Source: Bostrychus sinensis
Taxonomy: Eukaryota; Chordata; Actinopteri; Gobiiformes; Eleotridae
Assembly (NCBI GenBank): GCA_020698575.1
Contig: CM036251.1
Span: 9,712,288-9,776,287 of the forward strand
Reading direction: 5' to 3'
DNA: 64,000 nucleotides
In this document: positions 54,656-64,000 of the stretch, piece by piece
Position numbering within the stretch: the first letter of the stretch is position 1
Layout: the number at the start of each line of letters is the position of its first letter
Made by a program: the position numbers and the translations under genes
The notes under the pieces: model-generated
What the model saw: only the letters and a program-made list of their open reading frames with translations
What the model was told of the DNA's origin: nothing
The model's database searches: none

Positions 54656-55334
54656 GCATAGACCAATCATTTACAGCTTGATAATAAAGCCTAAGTTGTA
54701 TTAGGGTAATGTTTTTATAGTTGATTACTGTCCTTATACACAAGGTGATTAAACAGATTTCCTCAAACACAAGAAAAAAATGTACATTTCTTTGACCTTA
54801 ACTGTAAAACCTCATTGTTGTATTATAAAAAGGTGACTGACAATTCTCTTTGCTTTGGATAAAACGTACTGATTTTATGCTTAAGGGAATTTCAAATCAA
54901 TGTGAGCAAATTTACATTGCCTTATCCCACTTTGAAGGAGCATACATATCTCAGCACGGCCAATTTAGGTTTGGATTTTACAGTGGTCGTGGTTGGTGGA
55001 GCGGCGCAGGAGATGGAGCCAGTCTTTTGGTCATGTTTTAAGGCTTTTGTTGTTATCTCCGGAGGCAGGTTGCAGTAGGATATGGAGAAATAGAAAATGC
55101 TAATGTATTCAATGTGATTTCCATACAGGCTGTGTGCTTAAAACAGTTGGATCTGACTCACTCTTTATAGGTCCAAGCCATGACTGCTGCTACACTGAAA
55201 AACATGACTCAAGTTGATTTACTAATTAATTTTTAACTTTTTTTGTTTGTTTTTTATGGCTGGATTTTTCTCCATGGGGCTCCAGAGTACAGCAGTATCG
55301 TAAACAAGTGTCTCGGTTGTCTCCACTCTGCCAT
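54656..55334. other. Intergenic sequence, no gene recognised
   Basis: Unique sequence with T-rich stretches; no coding evidence. Confidence 0.4.
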
Positions 55335-55500
55335 GATTAAAAAATATAAGAAATAAAGCCCTCTCTAGCTTGTTATTATGGCCAACCGGGACGTGATTTT
55401 TTTTTCCAAGAACAAAAACTTCAGGGATGCCGGGTCAGTGCTAACATCCTTACAAGGCTCTTTTTTTATTTAAATTTTTTTTTGTCAAGAAAAGCTGTGA
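55335..55500 (+). repeat. Dispersed repeat family F (copy 2)
   Basis: Shares GCTTGTTATTATGG, a GGGAC word, ACTTCAGGGATG and TGTCAAGA with 46.1 kb. T-runs have expanded inside this copy. Confidence 0.55.
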
Positions 55501-55584
55501 TGCCTTTTTTAGTCATCAAACTGACTTGAGAGCTGTTTAATTAAACTGAAAAATGTTGCATTATTTCCCTTTAAACTATGAAAT

Positions 55585-56115
55585 GCCGCTCCCCTCTGGG
55601 GCAGTGGGGACTGTTTCAGATGCCTGGCTGCTGGCAGATGTCCCAGTGATGACTGGATCTTATCTGACCCCATCTGTGCTCCTGTCCCGACCTGTGGACC
55701 CTCAGCCTCACCTCTATGGACTTCCGGATCTACCTCACCCCACTCACCTGTTTGGATGAATCCTTACAGAGCTGATCTATGATCCTATAGATGAGCTAAT
55801 GGACTAGCAGTCCTAGACACATTTTTCCTGTCCATTCTGGGAGAGGATCTCTCCTTCAATATGGGCTCCATAAGGTTTCTTATTTTATTCCCACAGCTGG
55901 GTTTTATTTAAAAGTTTTTCCTTACCGAGAAGGAGGGTCTAAGGACAGGAGTGTCCTGGGTCTGTTTAGTTTTAGTGTAGTTATTGTTTGTGTTGATTGT
56001 GTGTTAAGTCTGATTGTGTGTTTATGTTTGATCAGCTGTTTGTAAAGCCCTTTGGGGCAACTTTTGTTGTGATACTGGGCTATACAAATAAAACTGAATT
56101 GAATTGAATTAAAAG
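55585..56115 (+). repeat. LINE-like 3' end repeat (copy 2) with (GAATT)n tail
   Basis: CAGATGCCTGGCTGCTGGCA, CCCCATCTGTGCTCCTGTCC, TTTTTCCTTACCGAGAAGGA, AAAGCCCTTTGGGGCAACTT and ACTGAATTGAATTGAATT in the same order as 50.4-50.86 kb. The pentanucleotide tail marks the 3' end. The 68-residue frame at its 5' side is unsupported. Confidence 0.65.
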
Positions 56116-56265
56116 GCTGCAATTATCTAAACATAGGCCTATGGCGACACTGCAGGTGAATTGGGATTTTTTTTAACTAACAGAATGGTATCAGTGTGAA
56201 ACTTTTCCTGTAGATTACTGACATAAAGGTAAGAAAAAATGTATTGCAGGGTTTGAGCCATTTAA

Positions 56266-56764
56266 AAAGGAGCTATATTATACCTTTTTGTGTCTTTTAA
56301 ATTAATTCAGGACACATCTAGATCAGCATCTTATGTTTGTTGGTCAGAAAAAACTATAAAAAAACTTATTTGAAGAAACTCATCATTTGACTTTGAAACA
56401 CTCAGATGGGTCCCTGTCACTTTAAGAGCCCTCCCTCCCCGCTGTCGCACTGCCCCTTCAGAGCTTCGAAGCCTGTGGAGTTCACATGATTTGTTTGGTC
56501 GCTGCGGAGGAGGAGTGAGCTGTAGCAGTGCTTCCTGAATGGTACAGGACTGTGAGGCGGGAGGAGCATGGTCAGGTGAAAAAGGCAGACAGCGATGAAA
56601 GAGCCATTTTGGCTTCTCACAAACAAAAGTGTAAAAGAATAGAGGATTACTCAACCATGCATGAATGAAACAAAAACACAACTCAAGGTATGTTTTTCAT
56701 GAGGAAACAACATTACAACATGGTAGAAAGCTCAGAAAAGTTGATTTTGAATAATATAGCCCCT
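56266..56764 (+). mobile_element. TTAA-flanked MITE (499 bp) with clear terminal repeats
   Basis: TTAA lies on both sides (56262-56265 and 56765-56768). The left end is AAAGGAGCTATATTAT and the right end ATAATATAGCCCCT, inverted with one mismatch over about 14 bases. The interior is specific to this copy apart from the right 120 bp, shared with 31.5 and 45.0 kb. Frames up to 116 residues on the minus strand show no transposase motif. Confidence 0.8.
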
Positions 56765-56769
56765 TTAAT

Positions 56770-58330
56770 GTTTTCATATAAATACCATATAAATACCATT
56801 CCCTTCCCTTCCCTTCATATGCAAATTAGGCATTATATGCGTAAAAATGCTCAACATGTAAAAAAAAACAAATCTGAATATAGGAAAGAGCCAGGTTTAA
56901 AATTCTTGGTTCATTTTGTCCACATGTTTCACAAAAAGGCTTTTACAGAGGGATTTATGGTTATCTCAGTAAACTAACAAATACTGACAATAGTCTCAAA
57001 AAATCAAGTTTTGCCTTGTGCCCAATAAATCAGGCTAGGAATTACATTTCAACAATTCCTTCTGTAAAAAGCCCTCAAAATATCATGCACAAGACTGGAA
57101 AATTTGCTTGTAGGTGCGACTGAAGTGAAGATATCTGACTTCAGAAAACAGCATTTTAAATTATATATTTTCAATATAAACTTATGGACATAAGTGACTA
57201 AATGTATTATAAACTATTAAATACCTTAATGTGAATCTTGACATTTTCTTAATTTCAGTATTAAAGCCACATGTTCAGGGAGCAAACTGGCCCAAAACCT
57301 CCAAATAAAATAGAAAATGTTATTGCCTGTAGTGTCTCCCCTTAAGCTCTACAGTTGTTGTTAATGAGCAGTGCGGTTGGAAATAGATTTTGTTGTAACA
57401 CCAACTGGGACGGCATTAGTAAAATCATTTGGTTTAGCTCTTTTTTATTCTATATTTTTCAGTAAGATTTAGCATTTAGCAGGTTTTACAGTGTAATACA
57501 ATATGGGAAAGGTAATCATCCCACGCACAAGAGAGAGATAAATAAGGGCCACATAAACAGTCAAGGGTTCTGGCCATTGTCCTGACGGTACACGCCTACT
57601 CACCAACTGTGGAGCCACATAACGGTACCACTGTTCGCTTACTATTTCATAAAACCACACAAGATTTATTTACACCAGTATTTACACTTCAGGGCTCCAT
57701 GTTCTTTCCCTGTGGCGCCCCTCACAGGTACGCCTGGTGTCTCTGGCTTCTTTTTACTGCTCTGTTTTTTGTAGCTGCAGCCTGTACAACCAGAAGAATG
57801 GCATTTGATGGGAACTGATGTCACCTACAAACATACATTTATTATTGTTGCACCCGGGGATTATCAGAGTAAAGAACAGCACAGGCACACCGGGTTTGCT
57901 GCACAGATTTGTTGTGTACATTTTCAAAATAACTTTTTCTTCACAGTTGTACAGGGCAGGTATGAGTCAGTTTCCACTTCTAACAATGGTATGAGGTGTC
58001 CCAAAATTAATAAAACATTAAATCAATAAATAAGTAAATCAAAACAACCTGGCAGTTTTCCCCAACAATGGAGTAAGAACTCGATGATTATTATGATTTT
58101 TTTTAAAATAGAAGCTGACTAGAACTATAAAATACAATCTGTACAAGTAAAAGTACTGATACTTCAAAATAATAACTAGAAGAACTGTGCTTCATTAATT
58201 TATTACATTTGTAAAGGTAAAAAAGTTAAATAAAATCATATTGATTTAATTTTTTTTGCATGCACAGTAAAATCAACTATGTTGCAGTACTTCAACTAGC
58301 ATCACTACCATTTAACTACAACAAAAACAA
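56770..58330. other. Intergenic sequence; GC-richer part at 57.6-57.95 kb
   Basis: AT-rich and unique, with a CCCTT run at 56796-56816. About 57590-57960 is less AT-rich and repeat-free. No recognisable coding domain. Confidence 0.35.
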
Positions 58331-58333
58331 CAG

Positions 58334-58364
<31 letters not shown>

Positions 58365-58469
58365 ATTAACCTAGCTTGACCTTCAGATTGCCACATAAGT
58401 AAAATATATTTTTTCTCACTTGGAGAATTAAAATTTTCACTTACGTAAATTCAACATTTGTTTCACAGA

Positions 58470-58518
<49 letters not shown>

Positions 58519-58520
58519 TG
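58331..58520. repeat. (TAC)n and (ATT)n microsatellites
   Basis: About nine TAC/ACT units at 58337-58364 and about sixteen ATT units at 58469-58518, separated by unique sequence. Confidence 0.95.
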
Positions 58521-58574
58521 CAGAAATATATATTGTAAAGACAACAGTATTTAAAAAATGCACAAAAAGTGAAG

Positions 58575-58852
58575 TATAGTTGGTGGCAGAGTGGTTAGCA
58601 CTCTCACCTCACAGCAAGAAGGTCCCGGATTTGATTCCAGGACCATGTGGGCTTTTCTGTGCAGAGTTTGCATGTTCTCCCTGTGTCCTCCAGCTGGGTA
58701 CTCCTGACCAGGATCCTGACTCAAGATCTGGAGAAGGGTCCCAGGATGCTGCATTGCGGTCGCCCACTGCTCCTGACAGGTTGACCCAGTGACATTGAGG
58801 GATGGGTTAAATGCAGAGGACAAATTTCCCCTACAAGGACAATAACTTTCCA
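58575..58852 (+). mobile_element. tRNA-headed SINE, family B
   Basis: Head: GGTGGCAGAGTGGTTAGCAC, CTCACCTCACAGCAAGAAGG, B-box-like GGATTTGATTCC. Core: GCAGAGTTTGCATGTTCTCC, then a deletion, then CTCCTGACCAGGATCCTGAC, CACTGCTCCTGACAGGTTGA, GATGGGTTAAATGCAGAGG and ACAAGGACAATAA. Same 3' module as the 42.7-kb copy. Confidence 0.8.
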
Positions 58853-58856
58853 CTTT

Positions 58857-58990
58857 TGTGGGTGCAGTGGTGCAGTAGTTAGCACTCTCACAGCACGAAG
58901 GTCCTGGGTTCAATTATTGGACTGGACCTTTCTGTGTGGAGTTTACATGTTCTCTGGGTGCTACCAGTCAAAAACATGTGGGTCCAGTTG
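58857..58990 (+). mobile_element. tRNA-headed SINE, partial, tandem to the previous
   Basis: GGTGCAGTGGTGCAGTAGTT, GAAGGTCCTGGGTTCAATTA and GTGTGGAGTTTACATGTTCT, with a decayed end. It follows the previous SINE within a few bases, which suggests insertion at or next to that SINE's 3' end. Confidence 0.7.
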
Positions 58991-60014
58991 CCCATAGTGG
59001 CAGCGGCTCCAATCAGACCATCTACAAAAAACAAAAAAAACAAAAAAACAAACACTTTCCTACCTTCAACAGCTGCACAAGAGGCTAAAAGAGAACGAAT
59101 ACAAGATTCAGAGTTTGCCTTTTTTATCCTTGAAATAGTTTTATTGTGGAGTTAACTTCTAACTACAGGTCAGACCAATGTGCTACAGAGATAATGAGCA
59201 TTACAAAACACATTAACACTGATAAAATAAACGATTTGTTCGTATTATTGAGGCTCCATTTCTCCTGGCATCATTTAATACAACATCACACGCTAGACTG
59301 ACCGGGAAACAGAAAAGATACAAACAAACAGCGCTGTTTGTTTGTCTGTGGCTAATATGATGAAGCTAAAATTAAATGTGAGTGGATTGTGAGGAGGAAA
59401 GAATCGAGACAGACATGTGAGTGGAGAGGACAGAGGTGACCCGCTTTGACTGTTCACGGCCTTTTCAACCATTACCACGCCAAAATACCATGTCAATGTG
59501 GCGTCTACACTGTCTGATACACAGCCACCATTTTATATGAGATTTTACGAGTCCATTCATGCGAACACAAGACATTTGTAGCATGGAAAATATCCCGTTT
59601 GGTCGGGCAGGTCACGCTGTTATCGTCTAGTACAGGTTTAGTAAAATATGATACAGTCTGCATTTAAAGAGAGTTACATATAAATCCAATCAAAAGCCTT
59701 TCACCGTAGATGCAGCAGAGGTTCAGAGAGTGTGGACGGTTTGACCTGGATGACACAAAAAAGAAAAAAACAACAAAACAAACAAAAACAGCTTTGTGGC
59801 ACATTTGGGGTTTGGAGTATTAAATTGTAATCTGCAGTGATGTAAACGTTTGGTAAGGTGGACCTTATATGGTCAGCCTTAAAGTTTAAGTGTGACCTGA
59901 TTCTCCTGCCCCAGAGCCAGTATGACCCTTGAATAATTGGGTAATGGCAAATACTAAAGACATGACTAAAACAACAACTCACCCTTAAAACTTTTACTTC
60001 ACTTCACTTTTATT
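58991..60014. other. Intergenic sequence, no gene recognised
   Basis: A-rich tract at 59028-59050; otherwise unique. Frames of 67-93 residues lack domains. Confidence 0.4.
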
Positions 60015-60330
60015 TTTATTTTACAGCATTTCATGTTTTATAACCTTTAAAGACATAATACAACTAAAAAAAAAAAACAAAGCCAATAATTATTTTACTA
60101 CTGCTATACATAAAGAAAAAGGTGAAGAGACCAGCAGAGGGCAGCAGAGTGTAGAGCTGTTACAGTCTTTTGAACGGAACCCTAGAAAATCTGCTTTTTA
60201 TTTCCTTAAACTTTTTGTATGATTATGATGCTACTTAACTATAAAATAGACGTACAAAATCAGTGGAAACAGAGCTGTTTATTGGTCAGTGCTTCCTGGA
60301 GTGGGCGGAGATTCGTGGAACTGAAAGAGG
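60015..60330 (+). mobile_element. TTAA-family MITE (family D), 3'-truncated
   Basis: ACAGCATTTCATGTTTTATA, CTTTTTATTTCCTTAAACTT, CAGTGGAAACAGAGCTGT and TTGGTCAGTGCTTCCTGGAG match the 31.1- and 44.5-kb copies, but the right end is missing. Confidence 0.65.
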
Positions 60331-60444
60331 TGGAGGTGGAGGTATGTCATTAATTTCCTAATGACATCTGAGTTCTGGGGTGTTTTTTTTTTTAACAACA
60401 GTTTTTAGTGTCGCATGTATTTAGGTGCATGAAATTAAATGAAG

Positions 60445-60820
60445 TATGAAAAAAATGAATACATGTAATGTCTCAAAATGGATTACTTACAACACAAAAC
60501 TTGTTAGATTAGTTAGTGAAGCTTTGAACTTCATAGATGTGCATTCAATAATGAGGAAAAGGTATTTAAGGTGGTTCTCAGAAAATGGAAGGACACAGGC
60601 AAAGTTGATGTTAAAGCCAGATGTGGCAGGCCAAGAAAAATACCAGAGAGACATAGGCAAGGAATGGTGAGAACAGTTAAAGACAACCCACAGATCACCT
60701 CCAAAGACCTACAACACCATGCTGCTGCAGATGTTTCTGTACATGGGTCAAAAATTCAGAGCACTTTGCACACAGAACAACTGTATGGGAGGATGACGCC
60801 ACACCACAGAGACCCTTGAG
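60445..60820 (+). pseudogene. Tc1-like transposase fossil, N-terminal DNA-binding part
   Basis: The plus strand carries WKDTGKVDVKARCGRPRK (about 60580-60640) and VKDNPQITSKDLQ (60678-60716), then a decayed end near 60819. The GRPRK-type basic motif between two helix-turn-helix units is characteristic of Tc1/mariner transposases. The upstream part is shifted to another frame, and the catalytic domain does not follow. No terminal repeats identified. Confidence 0.75.
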
Positions 60821-61667
60821 GTATGTCAGTCCACACCACTTTATTCCAAAATGAATCTGGCTTGTCTAAATGAACTTTTGCGGCATCGGTGGCATCTTTT
60901 TCCTGAGTCAGTTTTTCCTGATGAGATTCTGTAGAAAGACAGATCTTAACTTGAGTAAACAGTGTCTTCAGCTGAGGGAGCGCTGCCCTTAAGCCGTGAC
61001 GTCACTGTGAAAACTATGAATTGTTTCCATGTTACCACACCTTTGTCTCCTCCCCTGCTCATGTCAATGGTCTAATGGCACTCAATAAAAATAGGAGGCT
61101 CCCACTGTCACCACTGGATTATAAATAAGTTACATAATGTTGCTTTAAAACAGAGTTAAAAACCTCATGAAATTTAATGCAACATTTATCTGGATTTTTA
61201 CCTCCACTGTGAAGTATTGTAGTTTAAAATCAATGCCACTGTAACATTATAGTTCAAATGGCCATAGTTCATTTAATCCAGCTTTAGGTCAAACTAGGAC
61301 TGTGTAATTCTATCCAGAGGCTGCAGTCCCTGTTACTAAAATGACCTCTCTCTCAACAAGACAAGTGTATGTTTTCACACTATACCAAACTTATTGTTAC
61401 ATGGCCTGGACAAGGGCTAAAGGCGGCTAGTTATTGAACGGACATCAGGGTGCAAAAAGCCGTCTGTAGCCAGAGTAAGAAGAGCTATTTGTTTCATCTG
61501 TCCACGAGGCTCTCTGCCATTCATCATACACCACAGGCTCAGCTCCTATCAATGCACTTTTCAACAACACACAGACCTGGCCCGGCCACAAAATGAGCCA
61601 GCGTGCTCTGAAGGCAGCACATGTAACAGCACAGCCCCACTTTATCTTCCAGAGGAGCTGACCTTGG
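60821..61667. other. Intergenic sequence, no gene recognised
   Basis: About 60940-61145 is unique and ends ACATAATGTTGCTTTAA, reminiscent of a TTAA-element end. About 61430-61670 is less AT-rich. No coding domain. Confidence 0.35.
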
Positions 61668-61815
61668 TGCACAGTCTGCCTTCTTGATTTGGATATCAAT
61701 TTGGCACAGGTTTTACACCAAATGTTCTTCCTGGTGCAACCCTCTTCATTTACAGTATACGGACTTGGGGCTGGTACAAAGAGCACACTGACTTGTAACT
61801 CCGTGGCTGGATTTT
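61668..61815 (-). mobile_element. Dispersed repeat family A, minus strand
   Basis: TTTGGCACAGGTTTTACACC, CTTCCTGGTGCAACCCTCTT and GACTTGGGGCTGGTACAAAG are the reverse complement of family A. Confidence 0.7.
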
Positions 61816-62325
61816 AACAAAAAATTCAAAGATCTAAGACTTTTTCTATGTACACAAAAGGTCTACTGCTCTCAAATATTGTACACAAATATGTCGAAAT
61901 CTGTGTCAACGAGCGCTTCTCCTTTGCAGAGTTCAGCTGATGGAAAATGGGAGCAAAAACAAAAGTGTTGCATTTAAATTTTTGTTCAGGGTATATGTAA
62001 TCAGTATCAAAATCCTTAGTAATAGCCCATATAGTACAGCGTCCCTGGAGACATTCTGATAAATTAGATTAGATTAGACTGAACTTAATTAATCTCATAG
62101 CGGAGAAATTCACTTGTTCAGGCAGCTCTTAATTCAGAATCAAGTGCCGAAAGCAAGGAAATAAAGTGAACATGCAAACAAAAAGGTGCAATATAAATTA
62201 TTTACAAAAAAAAGCAAAATTATGTAACATTAAAAACTATAAAATATCAAATTAACAGTGTTAAACAACCACACAGGCTATATACATATTTACATTGTGA
62301 TTTATTCCCAATTTACCGTCACAAA
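61816..62325. other. AT-rich intergenic sequence
   Basis: Nothing recognised beyond AT-rich unique sequence. Confidence 0.45.
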
Positions 62326-62553
62326 AAACAGTCAGCTTATACATCTATCTGTTAGCATCATGTTGCTAATAGCTGTGCTAAATAGTAATTTTATGCTCTG
62401 TCCATTCCCCACCATTGCCAACAGGCGGCATCGAGCCAAGACTTCTCGGCAAAGTTTCATAACAGCTCTCCAAAAGAACATGTTTTCCATACATCTACAT
62501 TATTTTAAGTTATAAAATGTGAAATACTAATGCAAAGGTGCCCAAAACCATTT

Positions 62554-62635
<82 letters not shown>

Positions 62636-62652
62636 CGATTATATGTAAATAA

Positions 62653-62731
<79 letters not shown>

Positions 62732-62737
62732 CTTTAA
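62326..62737 (-). mobile_element. TTAA-family MITE (GCTAATAGC subfamily) with internal (TA)n
   Basis: TAGCATCATGTTGCTAATAG, CCATTGCCAACAGGCGGC and ACATTATTTTAAGTTA match the 14.0-kb copy in the same orientation. After CAAAGGTGCCCAAAACCATT the sequence passes into (TA)n, and the element appears to end at AAAATCTTTAATG near 62728-62740, like the 14.5-kb end. Confidence 0.6.
62556..62727. repeat. (TA)n microsatellite in two blocks
   Basis: Almost pure TA at 62556-62628 and 62659-62727, separated by a short TA-rich linker with TACGATTATATG. The tract is self-complementary on each strand. Confidence 0.97.
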
Positions 62738-62764
62738 TGTTGTGTTCTTAGACTTTGAAAATCT

Positions 62765-62835
62765 GCAGAGTAGTTAGCACCTTTGCCTCACTCAAAAGAG
62801 GTCAGGGGTTTGATTCCTGAGACCAGCCACGCCAC
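62765..62835 (+). mobile_element. tRNA-like SINE head fragment
   Basis: GCAGAGTAGTTAGCACCTTT, then GCCTCACTCAAAAGAGGTC and B-box-like GGGTTTGATTCC. Sequence after CCAGCCACG does not continue as a SINE core. Confidence 0.65.
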
Positions 62836-63885
62836 AAAAGCTTTGGAAAAAAATAAGAGACCACTGTAAAAAGATCAGTTTCTCAGGTTTTATCTTTTAT
62901 AAGTGCTCTGGTGGTGAACTGATCACTTTTTTTTTTATAACCTGCTGATTCATTCATTCATTAGAGTGTAGTGCTGTCATGGGGGAAGTAAGTGGCAGTC
63001 TGTATTTTAGCTCTAGCTACGTCCGAGAAATGTTAAAAAGAAAAACATAAAACGCAAATAAAAATTGATGATGACCTTTAATGAGGCAGTGATAATTGCT
63101 AGTTCACATCGCTCAAAAGGTAAACTCAGCGCTAAATTTCAGTCTGATGTCATATATTTGTATTTTGAGGTGGCACATGGGTTGAGTTTCATATCTGTTA
63201 ATAAAATCAAAACCAGAAAAGTAGCTTTACTGTTTCTGCTGTTAGTGGGGAGGTTTGTGGGTGACAGATTTCATTGTAGCAGCAGTAGTAAAATCAGGTA
63301 TTGGCCATGCAGTGTGGTCTCTTATTTCTCTCCAGCGCTATAACACAACCTCCTATTTATCGTCCGGAGGAGCTGACCTTGGTGCTGACCTTCCCACCCC
63401 CCACTGCTGCCTTTGCCTGGCTCCGTTTCCTTTAGTCCTGGGGGTTCACAGGGTCAGAACAATAGAACGAGCCCGACAGGTACATGTTGTGCTGCTATTT
63501 AACAATAATGTCAAGTCACCCACCAAGGTAATAGAAAAACCTGAGAGCCGCTAACAGCCACTCATATAACATTAGTGCCCTGCGGAGAGCTGCAAAGGTG
63601 AATTTGGAGATCCATAGTCGCTTTTAGACTTCCTTTACTTGATACGGGTGGGAATTTGTCTCAGAAATATCCCATCTCGTCCATCTTTGTGTGGTATTTG
63701 TGCTGCACACACAAAAGTAAAAAGACAAGCCACTATCCCCTTTCATTATGACCAGCTTAAGTTGTGTGATTTTTGCTAATAAGAAGGTGATTTGGAGCAA
63801 TGTTGTCTCAGTACTGGTAGTTATGGGCATATTAAAAGATGATTTTATGTGACAGAACTTCTGGTCAGGGTGGCTGGTGCCTATA
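62836..63885. other. Intergenic sequence, no gene recognised
   Basis: Unique; about 63330-63480 is less AT-rich. Frames of 68-99 residues have no domain. Confidence 0.4.
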
Positions 63886-63990
63886 TGTGCATTTTTGGGC
63901 TACACCCTGGACCATGGACCAATGGTAGCAGGGCTAACCCATAAAGACTGACATACAACCATTCCCTGTCACATACTTCACAAATAATAG
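63886..63990 (-). mobile_element. V-SINE-like tail fragment, minus strand, at window edge
   Basis: GGGCTACACCCTGGACCATG, GTAGCAGGGCTAACCCATAA and CATACAACCATTCCCTGTCA follow the reverse complement of the SINE middle/tail, diverged. Confidence 0.55.
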
Positions 63991-64000
63991 ATAATAGATG

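Noticed and set aside
1..64000. Endogenous retrovirus or LTR element
   Set aside because: I saw no LTR pair, primer-binding site, or gag, protease, integrase or envelope motifs. The only polymerase fragment is L2-type and lacks LTR features.

Overview
The window looks like intergenic or intronic DNA from a teleost (ray-finned) fish. It is AT-rich and has no convincing host protein-coding exon, rRNA gene, tRNA gene or bacterial-style operon on either strand. The organism call rests on the repeats: tRNA-headed SINEs with the long core and GAATG tail common in fish (V-SINE-like), Tc1-like transposon fossils, an L2-clade LINE, an L1/Tx1-like LINE fossil, hAT-type non-autonomous elements with 8-bp target-site duplications (TSDs), and TTAA-flanked MITEs. 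The species cannot be named from this sequence.

Layout. 1-10.6 kb: two arrays of an 11-bp minisatellite (unit TTTAGTCCTGG), an AT-rich hAT element that splits an older repeat, an 840-bp foldback element, two opposed hAT ends, and three Tc1-like fossils (9.6, 10.1 and 6.8 kb; the 6.8-kb one is a tiny deletion derivative). 10.6-19 kb: mostly unique DNA with a TTAA MITE and a clean 560-bp hAT MITE with a perfect 8-bp TSD. 19.3-19.95 kb: a purine-rich minisatellite. 20-23.5 kb: unique DNA and a SINE fragment. 23.57-25.29 kb: an L1 ORF2 fossil carrying a hAT element (perfect 8-bp TSD) and a SINE (11-bp TSD). 26-27.3 kb: a SINE split by another hAT element, then a TTAA MITE. 27.4-35.6 kb: unique DNA, a polypurine tract and a third 11-bp array with a perfect 88-bp duplication. 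35.65-37.78 kb: an L2 reverse-transcriptase fossil ending in (ATT)n, directly followed by a 16-bp minisatellite whose unit also occurs inside the SINEs. 38-49.7 kb: many SINE and MITE copies, including a SINE with a near-perfect 12-bp TSD that was later split by a 477-bp MITE with an 8-bp TSD and a perfect 20-bp hairpin. 49.7-64 kb: LINE-like 3' ends, a hAT element that contains both an 11-bp array and a SINE, more TTAA MITEs, a Tc1 N-terminal fossil, and a long (TA)n tract.

The longest open frames are artefacts of stop-free tandem repeats (36.8-37.8 kb and 19.2-20.0 kb). No genes act together here. What the window records is the order of transposon insertions, read from nested elements and their TSDs. 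Several non-repetitive, less AT-rich stretches could be conserved non-coding elements, but only a cross-species alignment could show that. I did not find an evident new molecular system. The most notable items are the nested insertions, the MITE with the terminal hairpin, the foldback element and the repeat-derived minisatellites.
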